Below are positions 54,787 to 62,547 of a stretch of 64,000 nt of DNA, piece after piece. How positions within the stretch are numbered: the stretch's first letter is position 1; every line of letters begins with the position of its first letter. This DNA is from Streptomyces antimycoticus (GTDB taxonomy: Bacteria; Actinomycetota; Actinomycetes; Streptomycetales; Streptomycetaceae): the NCBI RefSeq assembly GCF_005405925.1, contig NZ_BJHV01000001.1, positions 5,642,001 to 5,706,000 on the forward strand, read 5' to 3'. A program made the position numbers and the translations under genes. The notes under the pieces were generated by a model. It was not told the DNA's origin, ran no database searches, and saw nothing but the letters and a program-made list of their open reading frames with translations.

Positions 54787-57066
54787 ATGTCCGTTTCCAC
54801 TGATCACGCCGTCATGCCCGCTGTCGATGAGCCGAACGAGCTGACCGCTCCGGCCGAGCCGTTCGAGCAGGAGCAGCGCGACGAGCAGGCTGAGCAAGCC
54901 GCCACGGAAGCCCCCGAGACCCCTAAGGCGCCCGACATCACTTTCGCCGACCTCGGCCTCCCCGAACAGATCGTCCGCAAGCTGGCGCAGAACGGCGTGA
55001 CGACGCCCTTCCCGATCCAGGCCGCGACCATCCCCGACGCCATGGCCGGGAAGGACATCCTCGGCCGCGGCCGTACCGGCTCCGGCAAGACCCTCTCGTT
55101 CGGTCTTCCGCTGCTGACCACGCTGGCCGGCGGACACACCGAGAAGAAGCGGCCCCGGGGCCTCATCCTGACCCCGACCCGCGAGCTGGCGATGCAGGTG
55201 AGTGACGCGCTGCAGCCTTACGGCGATGTCCTCGGCCTCAAGCTCAAGGTCGTCTGCGGCGGCACCTCGATGGGCAATCAGATCTACGCGCTGGAGCGCG
55301 GTGTCGACATCCTCGTCGCCACCCCGGGCCGACTGCGCGACATCATCGACCGCGGCGCCGCGTCCCTCGACAAGGTCCAGGTCGCCGTCCTCGACGAGGC
55401 CGACCAGATGGCCGACATGGGCTTCCTGCCCGAGGTCACCGAGATCCTGGACCTGGTGCCGCAGGGCGGCCAGCGGCTGCTGTTCTCCGCGACGCTGGAG
55501 AACGAGATCGACAGCCTGGTCAAGCGCTACCTGGTCGACCCGGTCACCCACGAGGTCGACTCGGCACAGGGTGCGGTCACCACGATGACCCACCACGTGC
55601 TCGTGGTGAAGCCGAAGGACAAGGCGCCGGTCACCGCCGCCATCGCGGCGCGCAAGGGCCGCACCATCATCTTCGTGCGGACCCAGCTGGGCTGCGACCG
55701 CGTCGCCGAGCAGCTGTGCGACGCGGGCGTGCGCGCCGACGCGCTGCACGGCGGCATGACGCAGGGCGCCCGTACCCGCACGCTGGCCGACTTCAAGGAC
55801 GGGTACGTCAACGTGCTCGTCGCCACGGACGTCGCCGCGCGCGGTATCCACGTCGACGGCATCGACCTGGTGCTGAACGTGGACCCGGCCGGCGACCACA
55901 AGGACTATCTGCACCGCTCCGGCCGTACGGCCCGGGCGGGCCAGAGCGGCACCGTGGTCTCGCTGGCCCTGCCGCACCAGCGCCGCCAGATCTTCCGGCT
56001 GATGGAGGACGCGGGCGTCGACGCCTCCCGTCACATCGTCGGCGGCGGCGGTGCGTTCGACGAGGACGTGGCCCAGATCACCGGCGCGCGTTCGCTCACC
56101 GAGGTGCAGGCGGAGGCGGCCTCGAACGCGGCCAAGCAGGCCGAGCGCGAGGTGCAGGACCTCAGCCGGGAGCTGGAGCGGGTGCAGCGGCGCGCGGCCG
56201 AGCTCCGCGAGGAGGCCGACCGGTTGTCCGCGCGGGCGGCGCGTGAGCGCGGCGAGACCGTGGCACCGGCGGAGCCCGCGGCCGAGGCCGGGGCGGAGGC
56301 GGTGGCCGCGGCCGCTGTGACGCTGCCGGCGCAGCGTACGGCGGAGCCCGCGACCGTGCCCGCGGTGAAGTCCGCGGACGCCGCCGACGGCGCGGGTGAC
56401 GACGAGGCGCCGCGCCGCTCCTCGTACGACCGTCGGGACAACGACCGGGGTGGCCGTTCCTTCGACCGCCGGGACAACGACCGCGGCTTCAACCGGGACC
56501 GCCGGGATGACCGTCGCGACGACCGCCCGTTCAACCGCGACCGTCGGGACAACGACCGGGGCGGTCGCTCCTTCGACCGCCGGGACAACGACCGCGGCTT
56601 CAACCGGGACCGCCGGGATGACCGTCGCGACGACCGCCGTGACGACCGTGGCGGGGACCGCCCGTTCAACCGCGACCGTCGGGACAACGACCGGGGTGGC
56701 CGTTCCTTCGACCGCCGGGACAACAACGACCGCGACCGTGGCGGCTTCAACCGCGACCGCCGCGACGACCGTGGCAACTTCGGGCGGCGTGACGACCGTG
56801 GCGGCCGTCCGTACGAGCGCCGTGACGACCGAGGCGGCTTCAGCCGTGACCGCCGGGAGAACGACCGGGGTGGCCGTTCCTTCGAGCGCCGCGACCACAA
56901 CCACCGTGGCGGGGACCGCCCGTTCAACCGCGACCGTCGCGACGACCGCCCGGCCCGCCGTGACGACCACCGGGGCGGCTCCACCGGCGGCCGTTCGTAC
57001 GAGCGCTCCGGCGGCTCGTCCTTCGACCGGCGCGCCGACAAGCCGCGCTGGAAGCGCAACGGCTGA
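54787..57066 (+). CDS. DEAD-box ATP-dependent RNA helicase with RDD/RGG-like repeat tail
   Basis: 759 residues. Q motif FADLGLPEQIVRKL..PFPIQ, motif I GRTGSGKT, Ia PTRELAMQ, II VLDEADQM, III SAT, IV IIFVRTQ, V VATDVAARGIHVDG and VI HRSGRTARAG. A coiled-coil segment (about 455-500) follows. The last ~210 residues are repeats of RRDNDRGGRSFD, RRDNDRGFNRD and RRDDRRDD, ending in RRADKPRWKRNG. Such Arg/Gly/Asp-rich tails bind RNA and support condensate formation in other helicases. Likely role in RNA structure remodelling, ribosome assembly or cold response. ATG 54787 opens the conserved N-terminus. Confidence 0.92.
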   Translation: MSVSTDHAVMPAVDEPNELTAPAEPFEQEQRDEQAEQAATEAPETPKAPDITFADLGLPEQIVRKLAQNGVTTPFPIQAATIPDAMAGKDILGRGRTGSGKTLSFGLPLLTTLAGGHTEKKRPRGLILTPTRELAMQVSDALQPYGDVLGLKLKVVCGGTSMGNQIYALERGVDILVATPGRLRDIIDRGAASLDKVQVAVLDEADQMADMGFLPEVTEILDLVPQGGQRLLFSATLENEIDSLVKRYLVDPVTHEVDSAQGAVTTMTHHVLVVKPKDKAPVTAAIAARKGRTIIFVRTQLGCDRVAEQLCDAGVRADALHGGMTQGARTRTLADFKDGYVNVLVATDVAARGIHVDGIDLVLNVDPAGDHKDYLHRSGRTARAGQSGTVVSLALPHQRRQIFRLMEDAGVDASRHIVGGGGAFDEDVAQITGARSLTEVQAEAASNAAKQAEREVQDLSRELERVQRRAAELREEADRLSARAARERGETVAPAEPAAEAGAEAVAAAAVTLPAQRTAEPATVPAVKSADAADGAGDDEAPRRSSYDRRDNDRGGRSFDRRDNDRGFNRDRRDDRRDDRPFNRDRRDNDRGGRSFDRRDNDRGFNRDRRDDRRDDRRDDRGGDRPFNRDRRDNDRGGRSFDRRDNNDRDRGGFNRDRRDDRGNFGRRDDRGGRPYERRDDRGGFSRDRRENDRGGRSFERRDHNHRGGDRPFNRDRRDDRPARRDDHRGGSTGGRSYERSGGSSFDRRADKPRWKRNG

Positions 57067-57080
57067 TCGGGCCGTCTGGA

Positions 57081-57112
57081 GGGCCGTGCAACACCGCGCT
57101 GTTGCACGGCCC
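57081..57112 (+). terminator. helicase terminator
   Basis: Perfect 13-bp stem GGGCCGTGCAACA / TGTTGCACGGCCC with a 6-nt loop, 15 nt after the stop. Confidence 0.8.
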
Positions 57113-57174
57113 TTCGCTCCCGGAGGGTATTGGCTCGGGTGTTGGCCCCCGGCCGAGCTATGCTGCGGGGGTGC

Positions 57175-57247
57175 GGGTCATTAGCTCAATTGGCAGAGCA
57201 GTGGACTTTTAATCCATTGGTTCAGGGTTCGAGCCCCTGATGACCCA
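57175..57247 (+). tRNA. tRNA-Lys(TTT)
   Basis: 73-nt cloverleaf on the plus strand: acceptor GGGTCAT/ATGACCC with A73, D-arm GCTCAATTGGCAGAGC, anticodon loop CTTTTAA on GTGGA/TCCAT, T-loop TTCGAGC. No CCA encoded. Confidence 0.95.
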
Positions 57248-57472
57248 CCTCGGAAACCGCAGGCACCATCGGTGACCTGCGGTTTCGTCGTTTCTGAGGG
57301 TCCCATCGCGCGGTCTTCCGCGGCCTGGGATCGGGGTGTTCGCACCCCCGTCGTACAGAAGATCGAGTCTCACTCGACCGGCGCTTGAGCAGATGCCGAA
57401 CGGTACTCGACCACAGAGTCTGAACCTGCTGCGTCTGACCCCGCTGCTCGGAAACGCTAAAGGAGACTCCTC

Positions 57473-58576
57473 GTGCGACTCGCGACAACGATCCGGGGAT
57501 TGATCCCCGTCATGGCGCTGGCGGTATCGGCATGGGCGGTCTCCGCTCCGGCGTCCGCCGAAGGGAAGGGAGGCGGCGGAGGGGCAGGCGAGAAGGCGGC
57601 CCCGGTGCCCTGCGGGGACGTGGCGGCGCTGATCACCGCGGTGAGCGAGGCCAACAGCTCGCCATCGGGCGGCTCCGTCTCCCTGGCCACGGGGTGTGTG
57701 TACACGCTGGGCGCCGCGGCGTACACCGGCGGCCCCAACGGCCCCGACGGGCTGCCGCTCATCACCCGTGACGTGACCATCAGCGGGACCCAAGCGACCA
57801 TCAGACGCAGTGCGGCGGCGGGCGACTTCCGGCTCGCGGAGATCGCGCCCGGTGGAAGCCTTACGGTCAACGGCGTGACCTTCTCGGGCGGCCGGGCGAC
57901 CTCGGGGGCGGGCACCGACGGCGGTGGCATCTTCGACGCGGGCTCACTGAGGCTGATCAACGCCACGGTCACGGGCAACACCGCGAGCAACGTCGGCGGT
58001 GGCATCGAGGTCGCCCCGGGCGGTTCAGCGGTGCTTTCGGCCACGGATGTGACGCACAATTCCGCGGGGGACGGCGGCGGCATCCACGTCAATACGTCGG
58101 CCACCCTCAGCGTCTCGGGCGGCAACATTTCCGACAACACCGCGTCCAGCTCGGGCGGCGGCGTCAGCAACTTCGGAACGACGCTGTTGGGCGCCGTCAC
58201 GGTCGCGCGGAACAGGACCACCAACTTCGAGGGCGGCGGTATCTCCACCGCGGCCGGAGATCTCACGATCAACGGCAGCCGGGTCGCCGAGAACACCGCC
58301 GGCAGTTTCGGTGGCGGTATCGCCAATCTCGGATCCACGCTGCGAGTACAGTCCACCGTGGTGTCCGGCAATATCGCCACACTGAACGGCGGCGGACTTT
58401 TCAATCACGCCGGTACAGCACAATTGATCGGCGACACTGTCACCGGTAATACGGCCAATGGCGGCCAGGGCGGTGGAATCTTCGTCGACGGCGGTTCGGT
58501 GGCGCTCACCGTGACCACGGTCTCCGGAAACAACCCGAACAACTGCGTGCCGGCTCTCACGGGGTGCAGCGCGTAG
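57473..58576 (+). CDS. secreted right-handed beta-helix protein
   Basis: 367 residues. Signal peptide about residues 1-29 (ending SAPASA), a Gly-rich stretch, a CGDVAAL segment, then many coils with the pattern GGGI-x(n)-L-x-(I/V)-x-x-(S/T)-x(V)-x-x-N-x-A (for example GGGIFDAGSLRLINATVTGN, GGGIHVNTSATLSVSGGN). This is a parallel beta-helix, as in pectate lyase-like adhesins and chlamydial Pmp repeats. No sortase or membrane anchor; free secretion is expected. GTG start with AGGAG 8 nt upstream. Heads a group of small secreted proteins; whether it works with them is unknown. Confidence 0.85.
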   Translation: MRLATTIRGLIPVMALAVSAWAVSAPASAEGKGGGGGAGEKAAPVPCGDVAALITAVSEANSSPSGGSVSLATGCVYTLGAAAYTGGPNGPDGLPLITRDVTISGTQATIRRSAAAGDFRLAEIAPGGSLTVNGVTFSGGRATSGAGTDGGGIFDAGSLRLINATVTGNTASNVGGGIEVAPGGSAVLSATDVTHNSAGDGGGIHVNTSATLSVSGGNISDNTASSSGGGVSNFGTTLLGAVTVARNRTTNFEGGGISTAAGDLTINGSRVAENTAGSFGGGIANLGSTLRVQSTVVSGNIATLNGGGLFNHAGTAQLIGDTVTGNTANGGQGGGIFVDGGSVALTVTTVSGNNPNNCVPALTGCSA

Positions 58577-58600
58577 GACGGGTGCCTGATCCGCTGAACG

Positions 58601-58640
58601 CCGCGGCGCCCCCGGAAACTTGCTTCCGGGGGCGCCGCGG
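58601..58640. terminator. bidirectional terminator, beta-helix / Cys-repeat protein 1
   Basis: Perfect 17-bp stem CCGCGGCGCCCCCGGAA / complement with 6-nt loop, between convergent genes. Confidence 0.8.
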
Positions 58641-58663
58641 CGCTTTCACCATGGACCAACGCG

Positions 58664-59194
58664 TCAGTGCTTGCAGTCCTTCTTCGGCTTGGCCTTGGCC
58701 TTGTGGTGCTTGGCCTTGTGGTGCTTGGCCTTGGGCTTGCAGTTGTCCTTCTTCGGCTTGGCCTTGGCCTTGTGGTGCTTGGCCTTCGGGTCCTTGTGCT
58801 TCGGGTCCTTGGCCTTCTGGTGCTCTTCGTGCTTGGCCCCGTTGTCGGCGATCGCGATGTTGGCGCAGTCGCTGCCGAGACGGATGTCGCCGGTGGGGGC
58901 GAGAGCGGCGTTGCCGGCGGTGGTGATGCCGGTGGTCGAGTTGCAGTCGTTGCTTTGGGACACCGCTCTGCTGTTGGTGAAGTTGACGCAGCCGGAGTTG
59001 GGATTGATGTCGCCGCTGGTGGCGAGGTCGGCGATTTCGACCTCGGGGCCGACAACCGTGTCGCAGGAGTTGCTCTGGCTGGTGCCCCTGTGCTGCGGGA
59101 ACAATCCAGAGGCACTTGCGCTACCTGCGCCGCCCACGACCATTGTGCCCGCGGCCGCCGCGGCCATGAGAGCTACCTTCTTGCTGATCTGCAT
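58664..59194 (-). CDS. secreted two-Cys-repeat protein 1 with Lys/His tail
   Basis: 176 residues. Signal peptide about 1-29 (ends GSASA). Two repeats: SQSNSCDT ... GDINPNSGCVNFTNS and SQSNDCNS ... LAPTGDIRLGSDCANIAI, each with two cysteines about 25-30 residues apart, followed by a ~55-residue tail of KAKHHKAKAKPKKD-type repeats. The tail is extremely basic and could bind anionic wall polymers or nucleic acid (inference). Related by sequence to the proteins at 59462, 60237 and 62030. Not chaplin or rodlin. Function unknown. Confidence 0.82.
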   Translation of the reverse strand: MQISKKVALMAAAAAGTMVVGGAGSASASGLFPQHRGTSQSNSCDTVVGPEVEIADLATSGDINPNSGCVNFTNSRAVSQSNDCNSTTGITTAGNAALAPTGDIRLGSDCANIAIADNGAKHEEHQKAKDPKHKDPKAKHHKAKAKPKKDNCKPKAKHHKAKHHKAKAKPKKDCKH

Positions 59195-59409
59195 CGTGCT
59201 GGTGCCTCCATATCAGGTTCTCCGCGAATGTTCCGCAGACATTCCTCTCAACGATTTTAGGAAGCCCAGGATCCGGGATCGTGGCGAGCGTCACCCGTCC
59301 GCTACAGTAAAGGTATCTTCATTCGGTTGTGTTCTATCGAATTGCATATCTCATGGTGCCCGGGAATGATTCCAGTACGTGGTCGTCCTGTTTAAATGCC
59401 CGGACGTGC

Positions 59410-59449
59410 GAACGCGGCCCCCGGTATATGTACCTCGGAGGCCGCGTTC
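59410..59449 (-). terminator. terminator of Cys-repeat protein 2
   Basis: Stem GAACGCGGCC/GGCCGCGTTC with a 20-nt loop downstream of the minus-strand gene ending at 59462. Confidence 0.55.
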
Positions 59450-59461
59450 ATGACGAGGGTC

Positions 59462-59998
59462 TCAGGACTTCTGGCGACTTTCTGGATTCGCACTCTTTTC
59501 GGCCCGACCGTTCTTCGTGCCGTCCCCGTTCTTTCCGTTTCCATCACCGGTGCCGGCCACGTTGACGCAGTTGGTCTCGTTGGTGACCTCCCCGGGTCCG
59601 AGGCTGATGGGGCCGATCACGGAGGTCGTATCGCAGTCGTTGCTCTGCTTCCTCACACCACCCGACTTGCTGTAGTTGATGCAGTTGGTCCGGTTAGTGA
59701 TCTTGGAACCCGGAGCCAGGGCGACCGTGACAGGACCAATGACGGAGTGGGTCCGGCAACGATTGCTCTGCTCCGTCACCCCTGAGTCGGCGCTGTTGAT
59801 GCAGTCGGTTTCCGTCGTGATGTCGGACGTCGCGAGCGTGACACCGCCCGTGACGGAACTCGTGTTACAGCGGTTGCGCTGGGCGCCCCCGCCGTCGAGC
59901 CCGGAGCTGGGGGCGGCAGCATCAGCACTGCCCGCACCGCCGATCAGTAGCGTACCCATGGCCGCTACAAGAAGCGCCGTTCTCTTACGCATATGCAT
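59462..59998 (-). CDS. secreted two-Cys-repeat protein 2 (three repeats)
   Basis: 178 residues. Signal peptide about 1-28 (MHMRKRTALLVAAMGTLL...GSADA). Three repeats with Cys pairs: QRNRCNT ... TETDCINS, EQSNRCRT ... NRTNCINY and KQSNDCDT ... NETNCVNV, then a Gly/Asn/Lys-rich tail. The start at 59996-59998 has GGAGG 6 nt upstream; the longer frame is not homologous. The NxTxCxN form of the second half-repeat diverges from GDIxxGSxCxN in its paralogues, so it is the most distant member. Function unknown. Confidence 0.82.
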   Translation of the reverse strand: MHMRKRTALLVAAMGTLLIGGAGSADAAAPSSGLDGGGAQRNRCNTSSVTGGVTLATSDITTETDCINSADSGVTEQSNRCRTHSVIGPVTVALAPGSKITNRTNCINYSKSGGVRKQSNDCDTTSVIGPISLGPGEVTNETNCVNVAGTGDGNGKNGDGTKNGRAEKSANPESRQKS

Positions 59999-60139
59999 AA
60001 AGAGCCTCCATGTGATTTTCTTCGCGATATCGGCGAATGTCTGGCCAACGATGACGGGGGGCCGAGGCGCGGAATCGGCGGCAGCAGTACCCGTTCGGCG
60101 CACAAAATCGAAAGCTGTTGCCGATCTTTCCATGTGGCA

Positions 60140-60170
60140 GCGGCCCTGGAAAGGGAGTTTCCAGGGCCGC
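60140..60170. terminator. hairpin near Cys-repeat genes
   Basis: Perfect 13-bp stem GCGGCCCTGGAAA/TTTCCAGGGCCGC with a 5-nt loop, upstream of protein 2 and downstream of protein 3. Confidence 0.5.
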
Positions 60171-60186
60171 TGGTCCCCAACGGGCT

Positions 60187-60226
60187 ATCTCGCAGTGTCC
60201 CCGCGGGCGCGGGGACAATGCGAGAT
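60187..60226 (-). terminator. terminator of Cys-repeat protein 3
   Basis: Two nested stems (ATCTCGCA/TGCGAGAT and TGTCCCCGC/GCGGGGACA) 11 nt after the stop on the minus strand. Confidence 0.65.
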
Positions 60227-60236
60227 GGTCAGCGAC

Positions 60237-60599
60237 TCAGTGACGGGTGTTCTCGTCCTCGATAGCGATGTTGGTGCAGTTGCTGCCGACGGTGATGTCA
60301 CCGGAGGGAGCCAGATTCGCGTTGCCGGTGACGTTGCTGGAGGTGCTCGTGTCGCAGTCGTTGCTCTGAACAACCGGTCCACGGGAGTTGGTGAAGTTGA
60401 TGCAGTCGGAGCCGACGTTGATGTCGCCCGTGGGAGCGAGGGCGGCGTTGCCCGCGGCCATGAGGCCGGTGGTCGTGTCGCACTTGTTGCTCTGAGCGAC
60501 GAAGTCGTCGTGGTTCTGAGCGAGGGCGCCACCTGCACCGCCGATGATCATAGCGCCGGCCGCCGCGGTCAGGAGAATTGCCTTCTTGCCGATGTTCAC
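60237..60599 (-). CDS. secreted two-Cys-repeat protein 3 (minimal form)
   Basis: 120 residues: signal peptide (about 1-27, ends GGALA) and two clean repeats, AQSNKCDT ... LAPTGDINVGSDCINFTNS and VQSNDCDT ... LAPSGDITVGSNCTNIAI, with a short acidic end. This is the simplest member and defines the family unit of about 38-40 residues. GTG start (60597-60599) with GGAGG 6 nt upstream. Very similar to the protein at 62030 (both open with MNIG). Confidence 0.85.
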   Translation of the reverse strand: MNIGKKAILLTAAAGAMIIGGAGGALAQNHDDFVAQSNKCDTTTGLMAAGNAALAPTGDINVGSDCINFTNSRGPVVQSNDCDTSTSSNVTGNANLAPSGDITVGSNCTNIAIEDENTRH

Positions 60600-61149
60600 T
60601 TACTTCCTCCGTCTGGGTTGCTCCGCGAATTCACGGACGCATGACACAACGAAGCTCATCAGTTAAGGCTTCGGGTCGCCAGTCAGCTTCACCCGTCCGG
60701 CATAGTGCGACTCTTCCGGGGCGTGTTCTCCTAGAATCCCGCTAAGGGGGGCCAATGCACGGTCCATTTGGCCCAGCGGACATCTGAATCACTTTTATGA
60801 GAATGCGGGGCAGGCGGTTGTCGGGCAGGCGCCGAGCCGGGTCCGGACGGTTGATGGCCTGGCCATGCCGGGGTGGCGGCTGTCCGGTGCCGGGGTGATG
60901 GCGGGCCGCCGTTCGGGAGACGGCCCCACGCCGGCCGGTCGGGTCGCCCTGCCCCCGGCCCCCGGATTTGTTCGACCGGTCGGACGAGTGATACATCCAG
61001 GCCCTACGACGCAGGAGTGAGTGAGGCACAGTCACACCGACAGCTTCGCGGAACCGCAGCGCGGCGCGTGTTCACGCCGCTACGCTAAGTGCGCGAGGTG
61101 GTCGCCCGGGGGGCGCGGCGAATCAACGCCGGGAGGCGGGAGGAGAGAC
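60600..61149. promoter_or_regulatory. intergenic region, Cys-repeat 3 / DUF6227 gene
   Basis: 550 bp between divergent genes. The first ~130 bp (60600-60730) are relatively AT-rich and should hold the protein-3 promoter. The rest is GC-rich and holds no convincing gene, although an open frame runs into the DUF6227 gene from 61021. No repeats noted. Confidence 0.4.
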
Positions 61150-61909
61150 ATGGGGCACTCACGAGCGGACGGGACCCCGGCCGAGCTGATGGACGGGCTG
61201 CTCGCCCGTGCGCAGAACGGCTTCGAGATCGGCGAGGCGGTGCTGGCCCAGGCGCGGAGCGCCTTGATGCACCAGTCCGAGCTGCGGTCCTGTCGGCAGT
61301 GCAATGAGCGGTGCGGCCAGCTTGGCTACAGCACTTACCGGCATGTCTTCCTGCTCCCCGACGGCAGCAGCCTGCTGCTGTGGGAACTGGAGCACAACAC
61401 CGGCGAGGGCGGCCGCCCGCTGTACGAGCTCTACGCGGACGAGGACGCCCTGACGCTGGCCGAGCGCCGCGTCCATGATCGCCTCGGCGGCGCCCGCTGG
61501 GAGGAGCTCGACGGGTTACCGCTGTGGCTGCCGGACCAGCTGCTGCACACGGCCGAGCCCCTGGAGAGCTCCCGTGCGTATGTGGCCGACAATTCGGCCG
61601 ACCACGCCCGTCGTGTCCTGCGCCGCGCGGAGAACCCGGACCGCCCGGGCGAGGAGACCGAGCGGCTGCTGACGACCGCGTTCGCCCATGACATCGCCCT
61701 CGCGCCCAAGCCCCGGCGCCGCTCCGGCGGTCCCGACGCGACCTGGTGCCGGTTCTATGAGCACGCCTTCCTGCTCGCCGGAGGGGACGAGGTCGTGCTG
61801 TGGGAGCTGGAGCACAACCTCACCCGGGACGGACGGCTGGTGTGCGAGGTGTATCTCGGCGGAGCTCGCGGCGGACCGCCACGCCCGCGCGCTCGGTGTG
61901 GACCTCTGA
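61150..61909 (+). CDS. DUF6227-like protein with internal duplication (possible frameshift near C-terminus)
   Basis: About 252 residues if the C-terminal frame is corrected. Two halves share a pattern: HVFLLPDGSSLLLWELEHNTGEGG with ELYADEDALTLAERRV, and HAFLLAGGDEVVLWELEHNLTRDG with EVYL. Other features: CRQCNERCGQ (possible metal site) and the WLPDQLLHTAEP linker. In the current frame the end is Arg/Pro-rich nonsense to 61923. Removing one base near 61858-61863 gives ELAADRHARALGVDL, parallel to the first half. ATG 61150 with AGGAG upstream. Conserved Streptomyces family, function unknown. Confidence 0.7.
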
Positions 61910-62029
61910 TCCTCCGACAGTAGGTCCTATCGGATGAGGTATGTGCGCGCCTCCTGCGCCCCGCGGATCATCTTTCGTTCAATCTGAGCGTCCGGTTTGT
62001 CCGCGGATCGGCTTTTGTGGAGGAATCAA

Positions 62030-62413
62030 GTGAACATCGGAATGAAGGCTGCTCTCCTGTCCGTAGCGGCGGGCGCTCTGGCACTGGGGAGCGCGGGTGG
62101 AGCGTCCGCCTACGGCGTGGACACCTTCGGAGCGATCCAAACCAACGCGTGTGACACGGCCACCAGCGCCATCATCAGCGGCGCTGTGGGCGCCCCGACC
62201 GGTGACACCAACGCCGGCTCGGAGTGCATCAACTTCACCAACTCCGACGCGGCCGTCCAGAGCAACGACTGTGACACCTCCGCTGGCCCGATCACCGCCT
62301 TGGGCGGGCTCGCCCCGACCGGTGACATCAACGTCGGCAGCAAGTGCGCCAACATCGCCATCGACGACACCCCCAACGGCAACAAGGGCTACGGCGGCGG
62401 CCAAGGCCACTGA
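62030..62413 (+). CDS. secreted two-Cys-repeat protein 4
   Basis: 127 residues. Signal peptide about 1-28 (MNIGMKAALLSVAAG...GGASA), two repeats: IQTNACDT ... APTGDTNAGSECINFTNS and VQSNDCDT ... LAPTGDINVGSKCANIAI, then a short Gly-rich end. GTG start with GGAGG 6 nt upstream. Closest to protein 3; lies on the other strand, separated by the DUF6227 gene. A 14-bp direct repeat (AAGGCCACTGACTC, 62403 and 62417) straddles the stop codon. Confidence 0.85.
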   Translation: MNIGMKAALLSVAAGALALGSAGGASAYGVDTFGAIQTNACDTATSAIISGAVGAPTGDTNAGSECINFTNSDAAVQSNDCDTSAGPITALGGLAPTGDINVGSKCANIAIDDTPNGNKGYGGGQGH

Positions 62414-62457
62414 CTCAAGGCCACTGACTCCGAGTCCTGGCGCACGCCATGCTTGGC

Positions 62458-62494
62458 CGAGTGGCCCCGGAGGGATGTCCTCCGGGGCCACTCG
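62458..62494 (+). terminator. terminator of Cys-repeat protein 4
   Basis: 16-bp stem CGAGTGGCCCCGGAGG / CCTCCGGGGCCACTCG with a 5-nt loop, 45 nt after the stop. Confidence 0.8.
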
Positions 62495-62547
62495 GGTTCC
62501 GGCACACCCCGATCTCCGCGTCCGTAGAGCATTGCTGACGCCTCCAC

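Noticed and set aside
54598..56970. 790-codon minus-strand frame opposite the DEAD-box helicase
   Set aside because: Val/Ala/Thr repeats are the mirror of the RDD repeats; the plus-strand helicase motifs decide.
58664..60599. Chaplin or rodlin genes
   Set aside because: The small size and two-cysteine units suggested chaplins, but the chaplin core and rodlin sequences are absent.
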